Shown: positions 1-5,256 of the stretch, piece after piece
How the letters are laid out: each line of letters opens with the position of its first letter
Numbering within the stretch: the stretch's first letter is position 1
Assembly: GCA_018609665.1 (NCBI GenBank)
Contig: JAHENN010000022.1
Span: 1 to 5,894 of the forward strand
Length of the DNA stretch: 5,894 nt
Direction of reading: 5' to 3'
Source of the DNA: Haloarculaceae archaeon
GTDB taxonomy: Archaea > Halobacteriota > Halobacteria > Halobacteriales > Haloarculaceae
Program-made: the position numbers and the translations under genes
Notes under the pieces: generated by a model
Database searches by the model: none
The model's input: the letters and a program-made list of their open reading frames with translations, nothing else
Told to the model about the DNA's origin: nothing

Positions 1-380
1 AAGTACTCCGGCCGCGCCGGCCGGCCGGGGACGACCCCGCCGAAGAACACGACCGCAAGCCCGAACATCAGCGTCGGCCCGAGCAGCCAGTTCTGGACGA
101 GGCTCAGCCCGAGAATCCGCCAGTTGCTGAACACCGCGGGCAGCCGCGAGTAATCCGCCTTCGCCAGCGGCGGGTACATCATCGCGATGAGCCCGATCTC
201 GACGAGATGGAACTCCTGGATCGGCCCCGTGACCGACGGCGCGACGAACCCGAGTCCCACGCCGACGGCCATCGCACCGAAAATCCAGACGGTGAGGTAC
301 TTGTCGAGAAAGTCCATCGACCGCGGGTCGCCGCAGCTCTCGCAGCCACAATTCGGGCCGTGCTCGTGGGCGTTACTCAT
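1..380 (-). CDS. acr3: ACR3-family arsenite efflux permease, N-terminal part (runs off left edge)
   Basis: This is the first 126 codons of a membrane transporter; the rest lies beyond the window edge. ACR3 carriers export arsenite across the cytoplasmic membrane (family knowledge). Three hydrophobic stretches are visible, at about residues 29-50, 57-75 and 88-117. They carry ACR3-like sequence such as MMYPPLAKADY (67-77) and LSLVQNWLLGPTLMFG (92-107). Ahead of the first membrane segment is a hydrophilic tail of about 28 residues with His5, His7, Cys11, Cys13 and Cys16. The ATG at 380 overlaps the arsR stop codon (ATGAGTAA, eight bases shared), and a GGAG Shine-Dalgarno-like motif lies 8 bases upstream inside arsR, so translation is probably coupled. 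A later ATG at 317 (Met22) would remove the Cys/His tail, but the overlap and the Shine-Dalgarno match favour 380. The pairing with arsR supports arsenite as substrate; antimonite transport is possible but not shown. Confidence 0.93.
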   Translation of the reverse strand, partial: MSNAHEHGPNCGCESCGDPRSMDFLDKYLTVWIFGAMAVGVGLGFVAPSVTGPIQEFHLVEIGLIAMMYPPLAKADYSRLPAVFSNWRILGLSLVQNWLLGPTLMFGLAVVFFGGVVPGRPARPEY

Positions 381-771
381 CGCTCACGCTCCCCTCGAGG
401 ACGGTGACGAGCGCGACGGCCCGGTTGGTCGCCCGGTACTTCTTCCAGCGGCCGTCCTTCCGGCCGTCGACGAGGCCGGCGTCGACGAGCTCCGAGAGCG
501 CGTGGCTCAGCCCGCTCTCGCTCACGTCGACGACCGCGTTCAGTTCACAGACGCAGAGCTCCTCCTCGGCCGCGACGAGGGCGCGAACGAGGGTGTACCG
601 GGTCTCGTTGGCGAGCGCCGAGAGCACGTCGAGCTCGCGGGTCGCCCGTTCCGCTCCGAGCCCGGCCTCGAGCGTGCTGAGCTCGTCGAGCCGACGCTCG
701 ACGTCCTCGTTGCGACACTCCTCGAGTTCGTCGTCGAGATACCGCTGAAGCCGGTCGGTCGCTCGTGACAC
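373..771 (-). CDS. arsR: ArsR-family winged-helix repressor, arsenic-responsive
   Basis: A 132-residue ArsR/SmtB-family DNA-binding repressor. The winged helix-turn-helix spans about residues 46-115: LDVLSALANETRYTLVRAL (47-65), then ELCVCEL (71-77) with Cys73 and Cys75 in the classical arsenite-binding position, the recognition helix around SESGLSHALSEL (84-95), and the wing GRKDGRWKKYRA (103-114). In this family arsenite binding to the Cys pair releases the repressor from DNA. Residues 1-45 form an acidic, probably helical extension that contains Cys19, a possible third thiol. The start is a GTG at 771. It is supported by a TATA-like element centred about 26 bases upstream, which puts the transcript start at or beside the GTG (leaderless). 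A palindrome over that element is a likely binding site for ArsR itself, so autoregulation is inferred. It is cotranscribed with the ACR3 gene, which it overlaps. Confidence 0.94.
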   Translation of the reverse strand: MSRATDRLQRYLDDELEECRNEDVERRLDELSTLEAGLGAERATRELDVLSALANETRYTLVRALVAAEEELCVCELNAVVDVSESGLSHALSELVDAGLVDGRKDGRWKKYRATNRAVALVTVLEGSVSDE

Positions 772-779
772 GGAAAACG

Positions 780-797
780 ATTGAATACCTGTTCAAT
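780..797. promoter_or_regulatory. Candidate ArsR operator palindrome
   Basis: The plus-strand sequence ATTGAATACCTGTTCAAT has perfect 6-base arms (ATTGAA and TTCAAT) around a 6-base centre. The spacing and the TGAA...TTCA core resemble operators known for ArsR/SmtB proteins. The site covers the downstream part of the TATA-like element and reaches to about 9 bases before the arsR start, so a bound repressor would block TBP/TFB or RNA polymerase. Binding by this ArsR is inferred from position and symmetry. Confidence 0.55.
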
Positions 798-807
798 TAA
801 TCGTTTC
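793..807 (-). promoter_or_regulatory. Archaeal promoter of arsR-acr3 (BRE plus TATA-like element)
   Basis: Read on the minus strand, the purine-rich GAAACGA (807-801) resembles a transcription factor B recognition element and is followed by the AT-rich TTAATTGA (800-793). The AT-rich element is centred about 26 bases before the GTG start of arsR, the usual TATA spacing for a leaderless haloarchaeal mRNA. The position and base composition are seen; use as a promoter is inferred. Confidence 0.6.
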
Positions 808-924
808 GCATGCGGACGGCCGCCGGCGCGGTCGGAGTCCCCATACGGCTCGTCAATTGTCGCAGCCGGCTCGCCGAGCGTTGGTAATCTGAGGCAGAAC
901 AAGTTGTCTGTACTCTCAAACAAT

Positions 925-992
925 CGGGACGACGACCCGGCCCTCGCGCGCTGACGCGCGACGTGCTGGCGGCTCTCGCGGCCGTCGTCCCG
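925..992 (-). terminator. Nested hairpin after the RecJ-like gene, possible terminator or structured 3' end
   Basis: CGGGACGACG (925-934) is a perfect inverted repeat of CGTCGTCCCG (983-992). Inside that loop TCGCGCG (944-950) pairs perfectly with CGCGCGA (955-961) around a 4-base loop. On the minus strand the outer stem is followed by ATTGTTT, a weak T-rich tract. The element begins about 45 bases after the stop codon of the RecJ-like gene, so it could end or stabilise that transcript. It is not a textbook archaeal terminator, since those are mainly runs of T. Confidence 0.35.
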
Positions 993-1036
993 CGGCTGCC
1001 GGGGAGAAACGGGGCAGACCCGGTCCGGCCGGCGAC

Positions 1037-2455
1037 TCAACCCAGCTGTTCGCCGACGACCTCGTCGGCGTGTTCGATGAACTCCGCCTCGTTGCCGGCG
1101 GGAATCGTCGCGCCGGCGGCGACGTCGTGGCCGCCGCCGTCGCCGCCCGCCGCCCGGGCGGCCTCCCGCATCACGACCGACAGGTCCAGCCCCCGGCCCA
1201 CGAGCGACCCGGTGCCGCGGCCGGAGACCTTCGTCTCCGCGTCGTTCTTCCGGGCGAAGGCGACGATGGGGCGGTCGCGGGCGACGCCGTCGGCGCTCAT
1301 CGACATGCCCGCGATGATGCCGACGATGGTCTCGCGGATCTCCTCGCCGGCGTCGAACCACTGGAGATACTCTTCGGTCGTGACGCCGTGTTCCTCGACC
1401 CACTCGATGCCCTCCGAGAGGTTGCGCCGGTGGGTCCGCAGCAGCTCGCGGGCGCGGTCCAGCGCCTCGCCACGGTCGCCGAGACACACCGCCAGCCCGA
1501 CGTCGGCGCGCTCGTAGCGGGCCGTCGCGTTCAGCAGCGTCGAGAACTCGCTGGCGTCCCGCAGCGCCGTTCCGACGGACTCCTCCTCGAGGACGTACGT
1601 CGTCCCGACGAGGCGGTCGATCTTGAACGCCGGAACGCCGCGGGAGACGGCGTGCTTGACGAGGGCGCTGGCGACCGACCGCTTTTCATCGTCGGTGAGG
1701 TCGACCCAGCGCTTCCAGTCGCCGTCGGCCCGGCAGTCGACGTCGAGGTCGTCGAGAAAGGAGACGGCGCCGCGCTCGTCGCCCGTGATTCCCGGAATCC
1801 GGACGTCGGAGGCGTACTCGAGCAGCTTCGGCAGCGGCCGGGTCTGCTTGCCGTACACCGAGAGGTCCTTCGTCTCCGAGACGACGCCCGCCTCGACGCC
1901 CTCCGCGACGACCGCGGCGTTGGCGCCGTGCAGTTCGCCCCCGGAGGCCTGCATGTCGCCGACGGCGCCGACGACGGCCAGCGCCGCGAGGTCGCGGTTC
2001 GCCAGCCGCGCCTCCGGCCCGCGCGCCGCCAGCGCCCGCGCGAGGAGGTACGCCGCGCCGGCGCCGGACAGCTCCGAGGCGCCGTCGATGCCCTCCAGCA
2101 GCGGGTTGAGGTGGCACTCGGCGTCGGCGTCGGCCGGCTGGTGGTGGTCGGCGATCACCGGCCGGAACTCGCCTGCCGCCTCCGCGATGACGTCGAGCTG
2201 GCCGCTGCCGAAGTCCGTGAAGAGAACGGTATCGTACTCGCTGGCGGCGATTCCTTGTACGGCGTCGGCGTCGAGCTGCTTCTCGAAGACCGTCTCGAAG
2301 GGGATTCCGGCACGCCGGAGCGCCGTCGCGGCGACGGCGGCGCTCGTCAGCCCGTCGGCGTCGATGTGCGACGCCAGCAGCACCTCCTCGGCGTCCAAGA
2401 GGGCGTCCGCACACGCCCTCGCCCGCGCTTCGAGTTCCGGGACCGGAGCGTCCAT
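1037..2455 (-). CDS. DHH/DHHA1-family RecJ-like nuclease or phosphoesterase
   Basis: A 472-residue soluble protein of the DHH phosphoesterase superfamily, which includes bacterial RecJ, archaeal GAN and eukaryotic Cdc45. The metal-binding motifs appear in order: SHIDADG (29-35; His30, Asp32, Asp34), LFTDFGSGQ (78-86; Asp81), IADHHQPA (101-108; the DHH triad at 103-105) and VGDMQ (165-169; Asp167). The C-terminal DHHA1 part has RGTGSLVGRGLDL (413-425) and GGGHDVAAGA (440-449), the substrate-binding glycine motif. All expected catalytic residues are present, so an active Mn/Mg-dependent enzyme acting on single-stranded DNA or RNA is likely. Haloarchaea carry several RecJ-like paralogues, and I cannot tell which one this is or whether it binds GINS. 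The ATG at 2455 is supported by a TATA box centred 28 bases upstream, implying a leaderless mRNA and transcription separate from hemD. An oligoribonuclease-like or pAp-phosphatase-like activity remains possible. Confidence 0.93.
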   Translation of the reverse strand: MDAPVPELEARARACADALLDAEEVLLASHIDADGLTSAAVAATALRRAGIPFETVFEKQLDADAVQGIAASEYDTVLFTDFGSGQLDVIAEAAGEFRPVIADHHQPADADAECHLNPLLEGIDGASELSGAGAAYLLARALAARGPEARLANRDLAALAVVGAVGDMQASGGELHGANAAVVAEGVEAGVVSETKDLSVYGKQTRPLPKLLEYASDVRIPGITGDERGAVSFLDDLDVDCRADGDWKRWVDLTDDEKRSVASALVKHAVSRGVPAFKIDRLVGTTYVLEEESVGTALRDASEFSTLLNATARYERADVGLAVCLGDRGEALDRARELLRTHRRNLSEGIEWVEEHGVTTEEYLQWFDAGEEIRETIVGIIAGMSMSADGVARDRPIVAFARKNDAETKVSGRGTGSLVGRGLDLSVVMREAARAAGGDGGGHDVAAGATIPAGNEAEFIEHADEVVGEQLG

Positions 2456-2479
2456 CGTGCGTTCGTTGCGCGGCTTCGG

Positions 2480-2486
2480 ATATAAA
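2480..2486 (-). promoter_or_regulatory. TATA box of the RecJ-like gene
   Basis: TTTATAT on the minus strand, centred 28 bases before the ATG at 2455, lies in the 68-base gap after hemD. It is the best TATA match in the window and implies a transcript start at or next to the ATG. No Shine-Dalgarno motif is visible between it and the start codon, as expected for a leaderless mRNA. The sequence upstream of the box is GC-rich and shows no strong BRE. Confidence 0.75.
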
Positions 2487-2523
2487 CCGTGGGCCAGCAG
2501 TGCGGTCGTTGCCCGCGGTGGCC

Positions 2524-3243
2524 TCAGATCCGCTCGACGACGGCCGCGGCGAGCGCCTCGAAGTCGGCCGTGTCGGGGACGACGTCGACGGTGATGCCAC
2601 GCGCCTCGGCGGTCTCACGGGTCGGCTCGCCGATGGCGCCGACGACGGCGTCGTCCAGCCCCGCGACGGCGGCCCCGCGGACGCCTCGGTCGGCGGCCGC
2701 CTTGAGGAGGTGTTCGACGGTCAGCGACGACGTGAAACAGGCGCCGTCGAGCCGTCCCTCGGCGGCCGCCGCGGCCGCCTCGCCGGCGCCCTCGGGCCGG
2801 ACGAGCCGGTAGAGCACCGTCTCGTGGACGTAGGCGCCGGCGTCGGCCAGCCCGTCGGTCAGGACGGCCGAGCCGTGGTCCGAGCGGGCGACCTCGACCC
2901 GCCGGCCGGCGACCTCGTCGGCGAGTTCCGCGACGAGCCCGGCCGAGGAGAACTCCTCGGGCACCCGGTCGACGCGGTAGCCGCGTTCCTCCAACGCGCC
3001 GGCGGTCGCCGACCCGATGGCGACCACCTCGCCGGCCGGCTCCCAGCCCGCCTCGCCGGCCAGCTCGACGCCCGTCCTGCTCGTGAGCACCGTGTAGGCG
3101 GCGTCTTCGCGGGGTACCGCGCCGGTCGGCTCGACGGCGAGCATCGGGTCCGACAGCGGCTCCGCGCCCAGGCTCTCGACGATTTCGGCCGCCTCGGCGG
3201 CCCGCTCGTCGTCCGGCCGGAAGAACGCCACCGTCTCAGCCAT
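2524..3243 (-). CDS. hemD: Uroporphyrinogen-III synthase
   Basis: HemD closes and inverts ring D of hydroxymethylbilane to give uroporphyrinogen III in the cytoplasm. The 239-residue length is normal for the family. The family is poorly conserved, but its signature pieces are present: VLTSRTGVEL (52-61), VVAIGSATAGALEERGYRV (73-91), VPEEFSSAGLVAEL (94-107), an LYRL segment (144-147) at the domain linker, CFTSSLTVEHLL (169-180) and VVGAIGEPTRETAEARGI (200-217). They fit the two alternating alpha/beta domains with the active site in the cleft. It is the last gene of the hemC-cobA-hemD cluster, 57 bases after cobA. The ATG at 3243 is preceded by GGAGG with 11-base spacing. Its substrate is the product of HemC and its product is the substrate of CobA, which strongly supports the call. 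It is very rich in Ala and Glu, with an alanine-rich stretch at 154-161. Confidence 0.93.
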   Translation of the reverse strand: MAETVAFFRPDDERAAEAAEIVESLGAEPLSDPMLAVEPTGAVPREDAAYTVLTSRTGVELAGEAGWEPAGEVVAIGSATAGALEERGYRVDRVPEEFSSAGLVAELADEVAGRRVEVARSDHGSAVLTDGLADAGAYVHETVLYRLVRPEGAGEAAAAAAEGRLDGACFTSSLTVEHLLKAAADRGVRGAAVAGLDDAVVGAIGEPTRETAEARGITVDVVPDTADFEALAAAVVERI

Positions 3244-3254
3244 CGTCGCCGCGG

Positions 3255-3259
3255 CCTCC
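3255..3259 (-). promoter_or_regulatory. Shine-Dalgarno-like site of hemD
   Basis: GGAGG on the minus strand lies 11 bases before the hemD ATG. The spacing is slightly long, but the core is complete. It fits translation of hemD as an internal gene of a polycistronic mRNA, unlike the leaderless genes nearby. Confidence 0.5.
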
Positions 3260-3264
3260 GGTTC

Positions 3265-3298
3265 TCGCGACAGGTGCAGTTTCGTATCGCGACATACG
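3265..3298. repeat. Short repeats in the cobA-hemD gap
   Basis: The octamer TCGCGACA occurs at 3265-3272 and 3287-3294, 22 bases apart start to start (about two DNA turns). The second copy lies within an inverted repeat, CGTAT (3283-3287) and ATACG (3294-3298). This could be a paired protein site, a small hairpin between the genes, or chance in GC-rich DNA. No regulator is assigned. Confidence 0.3.
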
Positions 3299-3300
3299 GT

Positions 3301-4074
3301 TTACTCGCTCTCCTCCTGCCCTCCGGGGCCGTTCCGCAGGAACGCCGCCACGCGCCCTCTCGTGGCCGCAACGTCGCCGATGACGGTTATCGCCGGCGGC
3401 TCGACCCCCTCGCGGTCGCGGACCTCGACGGCGTCGCCGAGCGTACCGGTCGCCACTCGCTGGCCGGGCCAGGTCGCCCGCTCGACGAGCGCGACGGGCG
3501 TGGCGGGGTCCATTCCGGCCTCCAGCAGTTCGCCGGTGTAGGCCGGCAGCTTCCCGACGCCCATCAGCACCACGAGCGTCCCGCCGCCCTCGGCGAGGGC
3601 GTGCCAGTCGACCGCCGACTCCTCCTTCGTCGGGTCCTCGTGGCCGGTCACGAACGTCACCGAGGAGGTGTGGTCGCGGTGCGTGACCGGCACGCCGGCG
3701 ACCCCGGGGCCGGCGACGGCGCTCGTGACGCCCGGCACGTACTCGAAGGGGACGTCGTTGGCCGCGAGGTGTTCGGCCTCCTCGCCGCCCCGGCCGAAGA
3801 CGAACGGGTCGCCGCCCTTCAGCCGGACGACCGTCTTGCCGTCCTCCGCGAGCTCGACCAGCCGGTGGTTGGTGTACTCCTGTGGGGTCCACTCGCCGCC
3901 GGCCCGCTTGCCGACGTCCTCGCGCTTCGCCTCGGGGATCGACGCCAGTATCTCCGGCCCGGGCAGCTTGTCGTGCAGCACGACGTCGGCCTCGTCGATG
4001 AGCCGGCGGGCCTTCACCGTCAGCAGCTCGGGGTCGCCGGGGCCGCTGCCGACGAGGTAGACCATCCCGGTCAT
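3301..4074 (-). CDS. cobA: Uroporphyrinogen-III C-methyltransferase (SUMT)
   Basis: The enzyme transfers two methyl groups from S-adenosylmethionine to C2 and C7 of uroporphyrinogen III, giving precorrin-2. The 257 residues match the single-domain SUMT length; there is no fused CysG-type dehydrogenase/chelatase domain, so precorrin-2 oxidation must be encoded elsewhere. Motifs in order: VGSGPGDPELLTVKA (8-22), VVRLKGGDPFVFGRGGEEA (82-100), VPGVTSAVAGP (113-123), GVPVTHRDHTSSVTFVTGH (127-145), VVLMGVGKL (168-176) and PPAITVIGDV (226-235), all typical of tetrapyrrole methylases. I chose the ATG at 4074 because it overlaps the hemC stop as ATGA and has GGGAG 8 bases upstream; the ATG at 4065 (Met4) would put that site 17 bases away. 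The reading frame stays open far upstream inside hemC, but that part is not cobA. A different precorrin methyltransferase is unlikely given the motifs and the hemC/hemD neighbours. Confidence 0.94.
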   Translation of the reverse strand: MTGMVYLVGSGPGDPELLTVKARRLIDEADVVLHDKLPGPEILASIPEAKREDVGKRAGGEWTPQEYTNHRLVELAEDGKTVVRLKGGDPFVFGRGGEEAEHLAANDVPFEYVPGVTSAVAGPGVAGVPVTHRDHTSSVTFVTGHEDPTKEESAVDWHALAEGGGTLVVLMGVGKLPAYTGELLEAGMDPATPVALVERATWPGQRVATGTLGDAVEVRDREGVEPPAITVIGDVAATRGRVAAFLRNGPGGQEESE

Positions 4075-5132
4075 CCGTCCGTCTCCCTGCGGGCCCGCTC
4101 GATGAGGTCGGCGGCGCCGCGGTCGGCCAGTTCCGCCGCGAGGTCGGCGGCGGCCTCGGGGTGGCGCTCGACCGGCAGGTCGCGGGTCGCCTCGACCTCC
4201 TCGGTGCCGTCCTGCGAGAGCACGCGCACCCGCGTGTGGACGTACTCGCCCTGTAGAACCGCGTAGATGCCGACCGGCGCGACGCAGCCGCCGCCGAGCG
4301 TCCCCAGCACGGTCCGCTCGACGGTCGTCTCGACCCGCGTCCGCGGGTGGTCCAGCTCGTGGTGGAGGTCGTCGACGACGCCGCCCTCGCGGGCCGTCAC
4401 CGCGACGGCACCCTGTCCCGGCGCCGGGACGAACGACGGGGCGAGCCGCTCGAACGCGAGCCGCTCCAGCAGGCCCATCCGTTCGAGGCCGGCCTCCGCG
4501 AGGACGATGGCGTCGAAGGCGACGTCGACGTCCCGCTCCAGCGCCCGCCGCTCCAGCTCCGAGAGGCCGTCGAACCACTCCTCGGCCGTCCGGTCGTAGC
4601 TCGCGTCGCCGTTCTCTTCGGCCTCCAGCCGCCGCCGGTGTTCGGCCTGCAGGGTCGGCGCCAGCAGCTTCTCGACGCGCGTGTCGACGTTGCCCCGCAG
4701 CGGCTCGACCGCGAGATCCGGCCGGGTCGAAAGCAGCTGGGCCTTCCGCCGCAGGCTCGAGGTGCCGACCGTCGCGCCCTCGGGAAGTTCCGCCAGCGTC
4801 GCGCCGTCCGGCGTCAGGAGGACGTCGCCGGCCGGCGCCCGCTCGGGAACGCCCGCGACGACCAGCTCCCCGGGGAACTCCGTCGGCATGTCTTTCATCG
4901 AGTGGACGGCGGCGTCGACCTCGCCGTCGATGACCTTCTCGTCGAGGCTGCGGACGAACGCGCCCGTCCTTCCGAGCCGGTGGATGAGCTCGTCGCGGAC
5001 GCTGTCGCCGGTCGTCTCCACCTCCACGAGCTCGACCTCCCGGCGTCGGCCCTCCAGCGCCCGGCCGACGCGCTGGGTCTGCCGCAGCGCCAGCTCCGAC
5101 CCCCGCGTCGCCAGCCGAATCGTCTCCGTCAT
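4071..5132 (-). CDS. hemC: Porphobilinogen deaminase (hydroxymethylbilane synthase)
   Basis: HemC polymerises four porphobilinogen units into hydroxymethylbilane on a covalently bound dipyrromethane cofactor. Visible motifs: IRLATRGSELALRQTQ (5-20), VHSMKDMPTEFP (76-87) with catalytic Asp81, VGTSSLRRKAQLL (122-134), PLRGNVDTRVEKL (144-156), FDAIVLAEAGLERMGL (206-221), VPAPGQGAVAV (235-245) and LGGGCVAPVGIYA (279-291), with Cys283 as the cofactor attachment site. All key residues are present. At 353 residues it is longer than the usual 300-320. The extra length is mainly a charged insertion at about 157-206, between RGNVDTR and DAIVLA, where bacterial enzymes have only a few residues. It is the first gene of the cluster and overlaps cobA by four bases. 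The ATG at 5132 starts directly before the conserved first strand. Its promoter is uncertain: two weak TATA-like sites lie upstream. Confidence 0.95.
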   Translation of the reverse strand: MTETIRLATRGSELALRQTQRVGRALEGRRREVELVEVETTGDSVRDELIHRLGRTGAFVRSLDEKVIDGEVDAAVHSMKDMPTEFPGELVVAGVPERAPAGDVLLTPDGATLAELPEGATVGTSSLRRKAQLLSTRPDLAVEPLRGNVDTRVEKLLAPTLQAEHRRRLEAEENGDASYDRTAEEWFDGLSELERRALERDVDVAFDAIVLAEAGLERMGLLERLAFERLAPSFVPAPGQGAVAVTAREGGVVDDLHHELDHPRTRVETTVERTVLGTLGGGCVAPVGIYAVLQGEYVHTRVRVLSQDGTEEVEATRDLPVERHPEAAADLAAELADRGAADLIERARRETDG

Positions 5133-5153
5133 ACCCGACGGTGGGCGACGGCG

Positions 5154-5159
5154 GTTGAA
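5154..5159 (-). promoter_or_regulatory. Weak TATA-like element before hemC
   Basis: On the minus strand TTTCAA is centred about 25 bases before the hemC ATG, where a TATA box for a leaderless mRNA would be. The match to the haloarchaeal consensus is poor. A second candidate, TTTCGTATAGC at 5204-5214, would give a leader of roughly 50 bases. I cannot decide between them; one of the two is probably the promoter of the hemC-cobA-hemD transcript. Confidence 0.3.
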
Positions 5160-5211
5160 ACCCCCTTCGTCTCCGCCGGCACCCGTGCGTTACACCCGAT
5201 GTCGCTATACG

Positions 5212-5235
5212 AAATCCGTCGACGCGTCACGACGG
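5212..5235 (-). terminator. Hairpin with short T tract after the HTH regulator gene, possible terminator
   Basis: CCGTCG (5216-5221) pairs with CGACGG (5230-5235) around an 8-base loop. On the minus strand the stem is followed at once by ATTTCG, whose TTT is at 5212-5214. It lies about 45 bases after the regulator's stop codon. The loop overlaps the 8-base palindrome GACGCGTC (5221-5228), so the element could instead be a protein-binding site upstream of hemC. Confidence 0.3.
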
Positions 5236-5256
5236 CGACGCGACTACGGGACGGGG

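Larger units (their letters stand above)
772..1036. other. Intergenic region between the RecJ-like gene and arsR
   Basis: There is no convincing gene in these 265 bases. The arsR promoter and operator occupy the end near 772-807, and a nested hairpin sits at 925-992 after the RecJ-like gene. In between, an ACAAGTTGT palindrome at 899-907, inside CAGAACAAGTTGTCTG (895-910), has no assigned role. The stretch from about 840 to 925 is richer in A and T than the flanking genes, as expected for non-coding haloarchaeal DNA. Confidence 0.6.

Noticed and set aside
1..771. The ars pair as part of a mobile island
   Set aside because: Base composition is like that of the neighbouring genes, and no transposase, integrase, terminal repeat or target duplication is visible. 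The left boundary lies outside the window, so transfer cannot be judged.
810..887. A 25-codon plus-strand open frame (ATG at 810, TAA at 885-887) divergent from arsR
   Set aside because: A weak TATA-like stretch sits near the right distance, but it is the same sequence as the ArsR palindrome. The peptide has no recognisable feature and such short frames are common by chance. Only expression data or conservation could revive it.
925..992. The inverted repeats as a CRISPR remnant, attachment site or tRNA
   Set aside because: There is no repeat-spacer periodicity, no tRNA cloverleaf or T-loop, and no integrase or duplicated flanking sequence in view.
540..1487. A 315-codon minus-strand frame crossing the arsR gene, the intergenic gap and the end of the RecJ-like gene
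   Set aside because: It is an Arg-rich translation in the wrong frame of two recognised genes, and it runs through the arsR promoter and the hairpin region.
2500..4266. A 588-codon open frame on the plus strand antisense to hemD and cobA
   Set aside because: It shows no domain or motif, its composition mirrors the opposite-strand genes, and it has no TATA box or Shine-Dalgarno site. It is a shadow of hemD and cobA.
4075..4578. Upstream in-frame extension of cobA, which stays open to 4578
   Set aside because: The extension overlaps hemC and is Arg/Gly-rich and unlike any SUMT. The ATG at 4074 has a good Shine-Dalgarno site and begins directly at the conserved VYLVGSGPGDPELLT segment.
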